Source: Candidatus Parvarchaeota archaeon | GTDB taxonomy: Archaea > Nanobdellota > Nanobdellia > Parvarchaeales > Parvarchaeaceae | Direction: 5' to 3' | DNA length: 8,526 nucleotides | Assembly: GCA_023488405.1 (NCBI GenBank) | Contig: JAMDDW010000034.1 | Span: 1 to 8,526 of the forward strand | In this document: positions 1 through 6,091 of the stretch, piece by piece | Position numbering within the stretch: the stretch's first letter is position 1 | How the letters are laid out: each line of letters starts with the position of its first letter | Notes under the pieces: model-generated | The model's input: the letters and a program-made list of their open reading frames with translations, nothing else | Told to the model about the DNA's origin: nothing | Database searches by the model: none | Translations under genes and position numbers: made by a program

Positions 1-22
1 TTGGCCCGTTGAATGGACAAGT

Positions 23-60
23 AACTTAATGTATAAATTCTTACAGCTTTTAAGATAACT
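23..60 (+). promoter_or_regulatory. Leaderless archaeal promoter of pyruvate kinase
   Basis: TATAAA at 32-37 is centred about 26.5 nt before the A of the pyk ATG at 61. That is the usual archaeal TATA-to-transcription-start distance, so the transcript probably begins at or next to the start codon. No Shine-Dalgarno motif precedes the ATG, which fits leaderless translation. The bases just before the ATG, TAAGATAACT (51-60), closely resemble those before the Rnp1 start (TAAGATAGCTA). Sequence 1-22 shows no recognisable gene end or other feature. Confidence 0.7.
32..45 (+). repeat. 14-bp TATA-containing repeat, copy 1
   Basis: TATAAATTCTTACA covers the TATA box of the pyk promoter and the 8 bases after it. 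A perfect reverse-complement copy lies after pyk at 1442-1455, so the two copies flank the gene in opposite orientation. The match ends sharply at both sides. Function is unknown; it may be a shared regulator site or a duplicated promoter element. Confidence 0.6.
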
Positions 61-1401
61 ATGGTAAGCAGAATTAAAACAGTAGTAACAGTTGGTCCAG
101 CATGTGACAGTTACGAGATGCTTAAAAAGATGATTCTTAAAGGAGTAGATGTATTCAGATTTAATCTTTCACATGGAGATAAGAACTATTTTAAAAAAGT
201 AGTTGCGAACGTAAGGAAAGCAGAAGAAGAAACAAAAAGAAGCGTTCTAATGTTTTTTGATTTACCAGGGCCTAAACTTAGAACCGGAAAGGTTCATGGA
301 GATAGGATAGAAATAAAGGAAGGAACGGAATATACCTTTGGCAAGAATGGTCAAATACAGGTTTCGGATGAGATAGTAAAAAGGATAAATTTAAAAAGCA
401 AACTTCTTTTGTCTGATGGAAAGATAGAATTCAAACCAGTGAGAAATGAAATGGGCCTTTTGGTCGCAAAGGCATTGAATAACGGCGTTTTGCTTAATGA
501 GCAGAGTATAAACTTCAAGGGAATCTCTTATCCTGGGAAATATCCAACAAAGAAAGACGAAGAAGGAATAAAGTTTGGTTTAAGTTTGGGGATAAATACA
601 TTTGCTTTGTCTTTTATATCCAGTGCAAAAGACATAGAGAATGCTAGAAAGATAGCAGGAGAAAAAAGTGTTTTGATAGCAAAGATAGAAAGAATAGAAG
701 CAGTAAAACATTTCAATGAGATAGTAAAGGCCGCTGATGTTATTATGATTGCAAGAGGAGATCTTGGTTTAAACATAGATATTGCAGATTTGCCGGAGGT
801 TCAAAAGAAGCTTTTATCATTATGCAATGAAAACAGCAAGCCGGTTATAACAGCTACACAAATGCTCGAATCTATGACAAATAACGTAATGCCGACCAGG
901 GCAGAAGCAGATGATGTTTTCACTGCTATAGACGAGGGAACAGATGCCGTTATGCTTTCAGAAGAAACAGCAATAGGAATTTATCCTCTAAAGGCCCTGT
1001 CGATGTTAAAAAGGATAATAGAAAAATATCATTATTCCGGTATTGTAAAAAGATACAAAATGGAGGATATACATGATGCAATATTAAATTCAGTCATAGA
1101 TCTAGTTATAAACACTAAAATAAACAAGATAATAACTTTTACTCCTTCAGGCAGAAGCGCATTCAAGCTTTCAAGGCACCATCTTCAATTGGATATCTCT
1201 GCTGTTACAAACAGTAAAATGGCCTTTTCTAAGTTATTTTTCAGCAAAAATGTTAAAGGTATATTTGTAAAAAGCCTGGAAAAATCTGAGAATAGCCTTA
1301 TTCAGATAGCAAAAGAGCACGGCATAAAAAAGGCCATAGTAATTTCAGGCCTGTCGTTAAGTGAAAACTCAACAGAGAATATACGGATAATAAGCTTTTA
1401 A
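61..1401 (+). CDS. pyk: Pyruvate kinase
   Basis: Cytosolic glycolytic enzyme that transfers phosphate from phosphoenolpyruvate to ADP, giving pyruvate and ATP. At 446 aa it is slightly shorter than the usual 470-480. The (beta/alpha)8 A domain starts with KTVVTVGPAC (6-15) and FRFNLSHG (32-39, with R33, N35 and S37). Next come DLPGPKLRTG (67-76), a compact B domain (about 77-155), AKIE (K208 and metal-ligand E210), ARGDLG (231-236, D234) and TATQMLESM (264-272, T266). All main catalytic positions are present. The C-terminal domain (about 330-446) is the usual alpha/beta fold but short. At the position of rabbit E117 this protein has K72, with L68 at the T113 position, a signature of K+-independent pyruvate kinases. 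The start is fixed by the TATA box 26 nt upstream. It stands alone, ahead of the ribosomal genes, with its own promoter. Confidence 0.97.
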   Translation: MVSRIKTVVTVGPACDSYEMLKKMILKGVDVFRFNLSHGDKNYFKKVVANVRKAEEETKRSVLMFFDLPGPKLRTGKVHGDRIEIKEGTEYTFGKNGQIQVSDEIVKRINLKSKLLLSDGKIEFKPVRNEMGLLVAKALNNGVLLNEQSINFKGISYPGKYPTKKDEEGIKFGLSLGINTFALSFISSAKDIENARKIAGEKSVLIAKIERIEAVKHFNEIVKAADVIMIARGDLGLNIDIADLPEVQKKLLSLCNENSKPVITATQMLESMTNNVMPTRAEADDVFTAIDEGTDAVMLSEETAIGIYPLKALSMLKRIIEKYHYSGIVKRYKMEDIHDAILNSVIDLVINTKINKIITFTPSGRSAFKLSRHHLQLDISAVTNSKMAFSKLFFSKNVKGIFVKSLEKSENSLIQIAKEHGIKKAIVISGLSLSENSTENIRIISF

Positions 1402-1405
1402 ATAG

Positions 1406-1420
1406 TTAGTTTTTAACTAA
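1406..1420 (+). terminator. Possible terminator after pyruvate kinase
   Basis: Five bases after the pyk stop (1399-1401), TTAGTT and AACTAA form a 6-bp, mostly A/T stem around a TTT loop. The left arm and loop include a run of five T (1410-1414). Archaeal termination relies mainly on U-tracts, so this is a plausible end for the pyk transcript, but the stem is weak and the T-run short. Confidence 0.35.
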
Positions 1421-1441
1421 AAACTTATACAGCGGCAAAAT

Positions 1442-1455
1442 TGTAAGAATTTATA
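1442..1455 (-). repeat. 14-bp TATA-containing repeat, inverted copy 2
   Basis: TGTAAGAATTTATA is the exact reverse complement of the pyk promoter segment 32-45. Read on the minus strand it shows the same TATA element. A transcript from it would start near 1426 and run antisense into the 3' end of pyk. No start codon lies at that position on the minus strand, so a leaderless protein gene is not indicated. Confidence 0.55.
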
Positions 1456-1490
1456 GATTAAATGAAATATAATATCAAATGTTAATCTAT
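1453..1490. repeat. 9-bp inverted repeat upstream of uL3
   Basis: ATAGATTAA (1453-1461) and TTAATCTAT (1482-1490) are perfect inverted arms separated by 20 bp. The left arm overlaps the 14-bp repeat copy by three bases; the right arm runs into the TATA-like TATTTAAA (1488-1495). It could be an operator for the ribosomal operon or a long-loop RNA hairpin. Chance is possible in such AT-rich DNA. Confidence 0.4.
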
Positions 1491-1512
1491 TTAAACGTAA
1501 AAAATCTATATC
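1488..1512 (+). promoter_or_regulatory. Probable promoter of the uL3-uL4-uL23 operon
   Basis: Two TATA-like elements precede uL3. CTATATC (1506-1512) lies about 31 nt before the ATG and would give a transcript starting about 5 nt upstream, nearly leaderless. TATTTAAA (1488-1495) would give a leader of about 20 nt. No Shine-Dalgarno motif precedes the ATG, which favours the first. That a promoter lies in 1402-1539 is likely from the 138-bp gap; the exact element is not settled. Confidence 0.5.
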
Positions 1513-1539
1513 AGTAAATAAAACAATTGTAATTAAATT

Positions 1540-2490
1540 ATGGGACATCAGATAACTAAGAAGAGTACTCCTAGAAGAGGAAGTTTGCAGTATTACCCTA
1601 TAAAGAAAAGCAAACGGCCTTACAATACGGTTAACAATTTCAAGGATCTGGAAAAGGGTGAAATAGGCGGGTTTGCAGGTTATAAAGCTGGAATGATACA
1701 GCTAGTTTACATTGATTCCGATAAAAACTCTCCTACATTTAAGATGGAAGTAATGACAAATGCAACTATACTCGAATGTCCTCCTCTACTGGTATGTGCG
1801 TTAAGATTCTACAATAATGGAATAACCGTTGGAGAAAGCTGGGGAACAAGTATAAATAAGTACGTTCAGAGAAAGGTGAAATTCAAGGAAAACAATAAAA
1901 ACATAGATGATTTTAAAGGAAAAGCGAATGATCTGCGTTTACTGGTGGCTACACAGCCTTGGTCAATAGGGCTGAAGAAAAAACCAGAGATATTCGAATT
2001 GGCAGTGGGCGGTAACTTTGATGATAAATTAGAGACGGCAAAGAACGTTTTGAGCAAGTCAATAGAAGTTTCTTCAGTCATAAAGGACGGTAATTTTGTT
2101 GACGTAGGCGCAATAACAAAAGGCAAGGGCTTTCAGGGCTCCGTAAAACGTTATGGTGTAAAGATATATCCTGTGCATGCCAGTAAATCCAGAAGAAAAG
2201 CTGGTAACTTGGGTGCAGAAACGATGGCAAAGGTCCAGTATACAGTTCCACAACACGGTAGACTTGGTTTTAATTCAAGAGTTGAATATAATAAGTTTGT
2301 CTTTAAGGTTGTAAAAGATCCTCAGGAGGTAAATATCCCTAGTGGATATAAAAACTATGGTAATTTAAAGGGAAGCGCCTTAGTCTTAAAGGGTTCCGTT
2401 CCCGGAAGCGCAAGCAGGTTAATTATAATGAGAAAGGCGATAAGGCCTACAAGAAAGGCCGAACCAGTAAAAATAACATTATTGAAATGA
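1540..2490 (+). CDS. rpl3: Large-subunit ribosomal protein uL3
   Basis: Early-binding 23S rRNA protein whose central extension reaches the peptidyl-transferase centre. At 316 aa it is a little shorter than typical archaeal L3 (about 330-350). The N-terminus MGHQ..TPRRGSLQYYP (1-20) matches the archaeal opening MG...RPRRGSL..P and fixes the start. GEIGGFAGYKAGM (40-52), AITKGKGFQGSVKRYGVK (191-208), HASKSRRKAGNLG (213-225), YTVPQHGRLG (234-243), EYNK (249-252) and LKGSVPGSASRL (283-294) align with archaeal L3. The W-finger, W-H-P in yeast and W-N-P in haloarchaea, reads E-T-M here (227-229), and the loop before it is about one residue shorter. It is the first gene of its unit; uL4 follows after 1 nt. 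Confidence 0.96.
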   Translation: MGHQITKKSTPRRGSLQYYPIKKSKRPYNTVNNFKDLEKGEIGGFAGYKAGMIQLVYIDSDKNSPTFKMEVMTNATILECPPLLVCALRFYNNGITVGESWGTSINKYVQRKVKFKENNKNIDDFKGKANDLRLLVATQPWSIGLKKKPEIFELAVGGNFDDKLETAKNVLSKSIEVSSVIKDGNFVDVGAITKGKGFQGSVKRYGVKIYPVHASKSRRKAGNLGAETMAKVQYTVPQHGRLGFNSRVEYNKFVFKVVKDPQEVNIPSGYKNYGNLKGSALVLKGSVPGSASRLIIMRKAIRPTRKAEPVKITLLK

Positions 2491-2491
2491 T

Positions 2492-3277
2492 ATGGTAAAA
2501 GTATTTTCGTCCGGCGGTAAGGAGAATGGAGAGATTCAATTGCCAGAGGTATTCAGCACAAAGTTCAACTATGCTACATTTAAAAAGGCATTCCTCGCGG
2601 AGCAGTCCGAAAAGTTCCAGCTCAAATATACAGATCCGATGGCTGGTAAAAGGAAAGTAGCAGAGCTTACAAAAAGAAGAAGGTCCTTTAAGACAAGCTA
2701 TGGGAGGGGATTAGACAGAACTCCAAGGAAAACTCTATCCAGAGTCGGTACGAATTTTAGTTATATGGGTGCTGTTGCTCCGAATACCGTAGGTGGAAGA
2801 GAAGCACATCCTCCTCAAGCTGAGAAAAAACTTGTAAAAGAAATAAACAAGAAGGAAAGAAAACTTGCAATTAAAATGGGAATAGCAGCATCTGCCGATA
2901 TAAAACAGGTTTCAATCTTTCATTCTATTGATGGAATAAAGGAACTACCGATAGTCGTAGATGATTCTGCAATAGCAGTAAAGAAGACGAAAGAAGCTAA
3001 AAACATGCTTTCTTCCATAGGTCTAAGCGCAGAACTTGATAGAATAATGAAAAAAACTATAAGAAGCGGAAAGGGAAAACTAAGAGGAAGAAAATATAGA
3101 AAAAAGTTAGGTATAGTACTAGTTGTGAAAGAAAATGAAAAAACTTCAAGCGCATTTTCAAACCTTAATATAAAGGTTACAAATCCTTCAGCTTTATCAA
3201 TGACTGATGTTTCGCAGGCAGGCAAGCCAGGAAGACTGATTATATGGACAAAGGGAGCGGTTGAAAATCTAAGATAA
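2492..3277 (+). CDS. rpl4: Large-subunit ribosomal protein uL4
   Basis: Binds 23S rRNA domain I and sends an extended loop to the constriction of the exit tunnel. At 261 aa it has the normal archaeal length. The opening KVFSSGGKENGEIQLPEVF (3-21) is the archaeal beta strand. The tunnel loop runs about 47-105: DPMAGKR (48-54), YGRGLDRTPR (70-79) and AVAPNTVGGREAHPP (94-108). INKKERKLAIKMGIAASA (118-135) follows. The archaeal/eukaryotic basic motif IRSGKGKLRGRKYR (190-203) and the closing GKPGRLIIWTKGAVENL (244-260) are clear. It starts 1 nt after the uL3 stop, with no Shine-Dalgarno motif, so translational coupling is likely. uL23 follows after 2 nt. Confidence 0.97.
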   Translation: MVKVFSSGGKENGEIQLPEVFSTKFNYATFKKAFLAEQSEKFQLKYTDPMAGKRKVAELTKRRRSFKTSYGRGLDRTPRKTLSRVGTNFSYMGAVAPNTVGGREAHPPQAEKKLVKEINKKERKLAIKMGIAASADIKQVSIFHSIDGIKELPIVVDDSAIAVKKTKEAKNMLSSIGLSAELDRIMKKTIRSGKGKLRGRKYRKKLGIVLVVKENEKTSSAFSNLNIKVTNPSALSMTDVSQAGKPGRLIIWTKGAVENLR

Positions 3278-3279
3278 AC

Positions 3280-3543
3280 ATGGAAGAAAATCTAAAATAC
3301 GTAGTAAGTGTCTTGAGCGGCGAAAAGTCAACAAGGTTAATGCAGATGGAGAACAAGCTTTCATTTATAGTATCAAAGGATTCAAACAAGATATTAATAA
3401 AGAAAGAGGTGGAATCTTTACTTAAGGCAAAGGTTGAGAGTATAAACATAATAAACAGAATGGATTCCAGAAAGGTAGCTATAGTAAAGCTAAAGCCGGA
3501 ATTCCAAGCCATGGATATTGCCACGCAGCTTGGTTTAATCTGA
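3280..3543 (+). CDS. rpl23: Large-subunit ribosomal protein uL23
   Basis: Sits at the tunnel exit, where signal recognition particle and the translocon dock on the ribosome. At 87 aa it has the archaeal length (about 82-86). The usual VTEKA..L start appears as LSGEKSTRLM (12-21), followed by NKLSFIVSKDSNKILIKKEV (25-44), VESINI (52-57) and the C-terminal KVAIVKLKPEF..MDIATQLGLI (65-87). It lies 2 nt after the uL4 stop and is the last gene of the first ribosomal unit. In most archaea uL2 follows directly; here a 52-bp promoter-bearing gap and Rnp1 follow instead. Confidence 0.96.
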   Translation: MEENLKYVVSVLSGEKSTRLMQMENKLSFIVSKDSNKILIKKEVESLLKAKVESINIINRMDSRKVAIVKLKPEFQAMDIATQLGLI

Positions 3544-3595
3544 TTTGTTTTGCTGTCTGAAAACATTTTTAAATTTAAATATTCTAAGATAGCTA
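3544..3595 (+). promoter_or_regulatory. Internal leaderless promoter before Rnp1
   Basis: This 52-bp gap is by far the longest inside the ribosomal cluster. TTTTTAAA (3566-3573) is centred about 26.5 nt before the Rnp1 ATG, the same geometry as the pyk promoter, so a leaderless transcript is predicted. TAAGATAGCTA (3585-3595) just before the ATG matches the pyk pre-start bases TAAGATAACT. The T-rich stretch right after the uL23 stop (3544-3550) may also help end the upstream transcript; that part is weak. Confidence 0.65.
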
Positions 3596-3805
3596 ATGTT
3601 GATAGGATTTAAATTGAAAGTAATGGGAAAGAATTTGGAAGGAAAGGTAATAGATGAGACGAAAAGCACTTTGCTGCTTGAAACAGAAAGTGGCATAAAA
3701 AGAGTTATAAAGGATGGAAACAGATTTATAGTACATATGAATAAAAAAGAAATAAAAGTGAATGGAAATGATGTTAATATGAGGCCATGGGAATATGCTT
3801 TATGA
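3596..3805 (+). CDS. rnp1: RNase P protein component 1 (Rpp29/p29), minimal form
   Basis: Protein subunit of archaeal RNase P, which removes the 5' leader of pre-tRNA. The protein is the Sm-like beta-barrel core and little else: MLIGFKLKV (1-9), EGKVIDETKSTLLLET (15-30), KRVIKDGNRFIVHM (35-48), a strand at KEIKVNGNDV (51-60) and the terminal MRPWEYAL (62-69). These match the family pattern LIG..V.V........G.VVDET.NTL. At 69 aa it is well below the usual 90-130; the N-terminal helix and most of the C-terminal tail are missing. An in-frame TAG at 3590-3592, two codons upstream, rules out a longer N-terminus. Its place just before uS17 is the standard archaeal position. It overlaps uS17 by 11 nt. 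Confidence 0.85.
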   Translation: MLIGFKLKVMGKNLEGKVIDETKSTLLLETESGIKRVIKDGNRFIVHMNKKEIKVNGNDVNMRPWEYAL

Positions 3806-4109
3806 AGATTTGAAGAAACCGGAGAACAGTTGCAATGATATTCATTGTCCTTATCATGGGCAGCTAAGGGTTCATGGTAGACGGTTTGAAGGGATAGTTA
3901 CTTCTGCTAAAGCAGATAAAACCGTTGCAGTCAGCTGGACAGTTTTTAGAAGACTTGGGAAATACGACAGATACGTAAAGATAAGGAGCAGAGTGCTTGC
4001 ACATAATCCAGAGTGCATATTAGCGAAATTAAACGATAAAGTAGTGATATACGAAACAAGACCAATAAGCAGGTGGAAAAGATTTGTAGTTGTGAGGAAA
4101 TTAGAGTAA
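3795..4109 (+). CDS. rps17: Small-subunit ribosomal protein uS17
   Basis: OB-fold protein that binds 16S rRNA in the 5' domain. At 104 aa it fits the archaeal form (about 105-115). The archaeal N-terminal motif C..D..CP.HG is seen as C13, C18, P19, H21 and G22. The core follows: VHGRRFEGIVTSAKADKTV (26-44), KYDRY..IRSRVLAHNPEC (56-74), AKLNDKVVIYETRPIS (77-92) and KRFVVVRKLE (95-104). The start overlaps the Rnp1 end by 11 nt; a possible ATG at 3802 runs into a stop after two codons. uL14 begins 1 nt after the stop. Confidence 0.96.
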   Translation: MLYEDLKKPENSCNDIHCPYHGQLRVHGRRFEGIVTSAKADKTVAVSWTVFRRLGKYDRYVKIRSRVLAHNPECILAKLNDKVVIYETRPISRWKRFVVVRKLE

Positions 4110-4110
4110 T

Positions 4111-4542
4111 ATGGGAACAGGAAGGAAGGGAGCTGGTTTAAAGGCAATAAGGGCAAAAATTTCTAAATCCATAAACGTAGGAAGTTGGATAATGGTAGCT
4201 GATAATTCGGGAGCAAAGATAGTAAAGGTTGTAAACATAAGGAATTATCATGGTGTAAAGGACAGACAGCCAAAATGCGGGATAGGGGATACTATATTTG
4301 TTGTTGTAAAAAAGGGCTCACCTGATACAGTTCATAAGAAGTTTCCAGCAGTAGTTGTAAGACAAAGAAAAGAGTACAGAAGACATGATGGTACAAGGGT
4401 TTCGTTTGAGGATAATGCATGTGCAATAGTTAAAGACATAGACAAATATGAGCCTCAGGGTACTATTATAAGGGGGCCTATAGCCAGGGAGATTTCTATA
4501 CGTTTTCCCAACATAACTAAGATTGCGTCAAAGATTGTATGA
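4111..4542 (+). CDS. rpl14: Large-subunit ribosomal protein uL14
   Basis: Five-stranded barrel protein at the subunit interface, next to the GTPase-factor side of the ribosome and forming an intersubunit bridge. 143 aa, at the long end for archaea (about 132-141), mainly from the Gly/Lys/Arg-rich N-terminus (1-20). Diagnostic segments are WIMVADNSGAKIVKVVNI (26-43), KCGIGDTIFVVVKKGSP (55-71), VVVRQRKEYRRHDGTRVSF (81-99), DNACAIV (101-107) and GTIIRGPIARE (117-127). The stop overlaps the uL24 start in an ATGA (4539-4542), implying coupled translation. Confidence 0.97.
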   Translation: MGTGRKGAGLKAIRAKISKSINVGSWIMVADNSGAKIVKVVNIRNYHGVKDRQPKCGIGDTIFVVVKKGSPDTVHKKFPAVVVRQRKEYRRHDGTRVSFEDNACAIVKDIDKYEPQGTIIRGPIAREISIRFPNITKIASKIV

Positions 4543-4931
4543 AAAATAATTTTAGCAGGCATTGGGTTTCGAGTACTTCTCCTAAGAAACAGAGGAAATA
4601 CAGAACAAATGCTCCTCTGCACATAAAAAGAAAGATGCTTTCCGCCCACCTATCAAAGGAGCTAAGAGCAAAATACAAGACAAGAAATATCGTGTTGAAA
4701 AAAGGGGATACGGTGCTAATCACAAGAGGAAAGTTTAAGGGAAACCAAGGAAAGATAGATAAAGTCTATACGAAACAGTTAAAAGTAAGTATTGATTCAG
4801 CTAAGAACGTAACTAAAAAAGGAAACAAGGTTCCTTTTAAAATCAGGCCATCGGCTTTAACAATAACAGATCTTAATCTGTCCGATGCAAGGAGGTTAGA
4901 AAAGATAGAATCTTATGGCAAGGCACGGTGA
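4539..4931 (+). CDS. rpl24: Large-subunit ribosomal protein uL24
   Basis: Assembly-initiator protein that binds 23S rRNA near its 5' end and lies by the tunnel exit. 130 aa, archaeal/eukaryotic type, with a long basic N-terminus SPKKQRKYRTNAPLHIKRKM (14-33) and LSKELRAKYKTRNIVLKKGD (38-57). The KOW motif follows: DTVLITRGKFKGNQGKIDKV (57-76). The tail IRPSALTITDLNLSDARR (102-119) matches the family closing segment (HPSNV.IT.L.L.D..R). It shares 4 nt with uL14 at its start and overlaps eS4 by 17 nt at its end. Confidence 0.95.
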   Translation: MKNNFSRHWVSSTSPKKQRKYRTNAPLHIKRKMLSAHLSKELRAKYKTRNIVLKKGDTVLITRGKFKGNQGKIDKVYTKQLKVSIDSAKNVTKKGNKVPFKIRPSALTITDLNLSDARRLEKIESYGKAR

Positions 4932-5577
4932 ATCGAAACATTTTAAGAGAAGCGCAGTTACCAATTCTTTAGTTATACCTAGGAAGAAATACAAGTATTA
5001 TATAAAGCCACTTCCTGGAAAACACAGTGATAAGTATGGCGTGTCCATACTGGGCTTTTTAAGAGATGTTTTAAACATAGCGGGAAATGCAAGGGAAGCC
5101 AGATACCTTATAAAAGCTGGTTTAGTTTCAGTAGACGGTAAAAAAATAAAGGAAGAAAAATACGTTGTCGGTTTCTCTGATGTTGTAAACGTCAAAGAGG
5201 ATTATTTTTTGGTATGGCTAAACGAAAAAGGAAAGATAACTGCAGTAAAACAAGATGAAAAGATAGACAGCAAAAAAGTAAAGATAATGTCAAAACACAA
5301 GGGAAGGGGTTCAAAAGACATACTTTTTACAAGTGATGCAAGGAACATCGTAGCTGAAAAAGGAGATATGCAGATAAATGATTCTATAATATTAGACCTT
5401 TCCAGCGGCAAGATAAAGGAAAAAATACCTTTTGAACAGGGAAAAGAGGTAATAGTTTTCAATGGTAAAAACGCGGGAAGAAAAGGAAAGATAAAGGAGA
5501 TAAATGGCTACTCTGTTTTGGTTTCGGGAAAAGATGGCGAATTCGTTTCGTCCATAAAATCTTGCATGGCTTTATAA
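4915..5577 (+). CDS. rps4e: Small-subunit ribosomal protein eS4
   Basis: Archaeal/eukaryotic 30S protein, absent from bacteria. 220 aa, somewhat shorter than the usual 235-245. The start MARHGESKHFKR (1-12) is the standard MA.KG..KHLKR opening and settles the ATG at 4915, which lies inside uL24. An S4-like RNA-binding domain covers about 43-91 (LRDVLNIAGNAREARYLIKA, 49-68; VSVDGK, 71-76; VGFSDVV, 85-91). The central domain runs 92-170 (GDMQINDSIILDL, 150-162). A C-terminal KOW-like segment, GKEVIVFNGKNAGRKGKI, is at 176-193. The very end (GEFVSSIKSCMAL) is shorter and unlike the usual C-terminus. uL5 begins 1 nt after the stop. Confidence 0.96.
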   Translation: MARHGESKHFKRSAVTNSLVIPRKKYKYYIKPLPGKHSDKYGVSILGFLRDVLNIAGNAREARYLIKAGLVSVDGKKIKEEKYVVGFSDVVNVKEDYFLVWLNEKGKITAVKQDEKIDSKKVKIMSKHKGRGSKDILFTSDARNIVAEKGDMQINDSIILDLSSGKIKEKIPFEQGKEVIVFNGKNAGRKGKIKEINGYSVLVSGKDGEFVSSIKSCMAL

Positions 5578-5578
5578 C

Positions 5579-6085
5579 ATGGAAAATAAAATGAGGGAAA
5601 TTTTTGTTGAGAAGGTTACATTAAATATAGGAGTAGGAGAACCCGGAGAAAGGCTTGAAAAGATAAAGAGTCTGTTAGAGCAGATTTCAGGTTCAAAGGT
5701 AGTAAAGACCGAGACTAAAAAAAGAATACCAGAATGGGGATTAAGGCCTGGTCTTGAAATAGGAGTAAAAACAACTTTGAGAAAGCAGAATGCAGAAGAA
5801 GTATTAAAAAGAATGTTTGCTGCAGTTGAGAATGCTGTAAAGGAATCTAATTTTGATGGAAAGGGCAATCTATCTTTTGGAATAAAAGAGTATATACATA
5901 TACCAGGGGCCAAGTATGATTACACAATAGGAATAGTAGGACTTTCAGTTAATGTTACTCTATCCAGAAGAGGATTCAGTATAACTAGAAAGAGGAACAA
6001 ATCTAACATAGGAAAGTCACATCTCATTAAAAAAGATGAGGCAATAGAATTCATAAAGAATAAATACAATGTAAAGGTTATTTAA
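5579..6085 (+). CDS. rpl5: Large-subunit ribosomal protein uL5
   Basis: Binds 5S rRNA together with uL18 and contacts P-site tRNA and the central protuberance. 168 aa, near the archaeal norm (170-185). MREIFVEKVTLNIGVGEPGE (5-24) is the family opening. It is followed by ETKKRIPEWGLRPGLEIGVK (45-64), TLRKQNAEEVLKR (66-78), NLSFGIKEYIHIPG (97-110), YTIGIVGLSVNVTLSRRGF (115-133) and RKRNKSNIGKSHLIKKDEA (137-155). M5 is a possible alternative start. The ATG at 5579, 1 nt after the eS4 stop, is preferred from the packing of the operon. uS14 follows after 6 nt. Confidence 0.96.
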   Translation: MENKMREIFVEKVTLNIGVGEPGERLEKIKSLLEQISGSKVVKTETKKRIPEWGLRPGLEIGVKTTLRKQNAEEVLKRMFAAVENAVKESNFDGKGNLSFGIKEYIHIPGAKYDYTIGIVGLSVNVTLSRRGFSITRKRNKSNIGKSHLIKKDEAIEFIKNKYNVKVI

Positions 6086-6091
6086 AGAATC

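Noticed and set aside
2..58. Open frame before pyk that might be the end of an upstream gene
   Set aside because: Only 18 codons are visible, with no recognisable motif, and it overlaps the pyk promoter. It cannot be supported.
528..776. Minus-strand open frames opposite pyk and the ribosomal genes
   Set aside because: Each lies opposite a well-conserved plus-strand gene, has no family motif and no promoter or ribosome site. They are by-products of AT-rich codon use.
4889..4897. AAGGAGGTT as a Shine-Dalgarno site for eS4
   Set aside because: GGAGG is 19 nt from the ATG, too far. Similar AGGAGG strings occur inside the uL3 and eL19 coding regions, so it is codon-derived.
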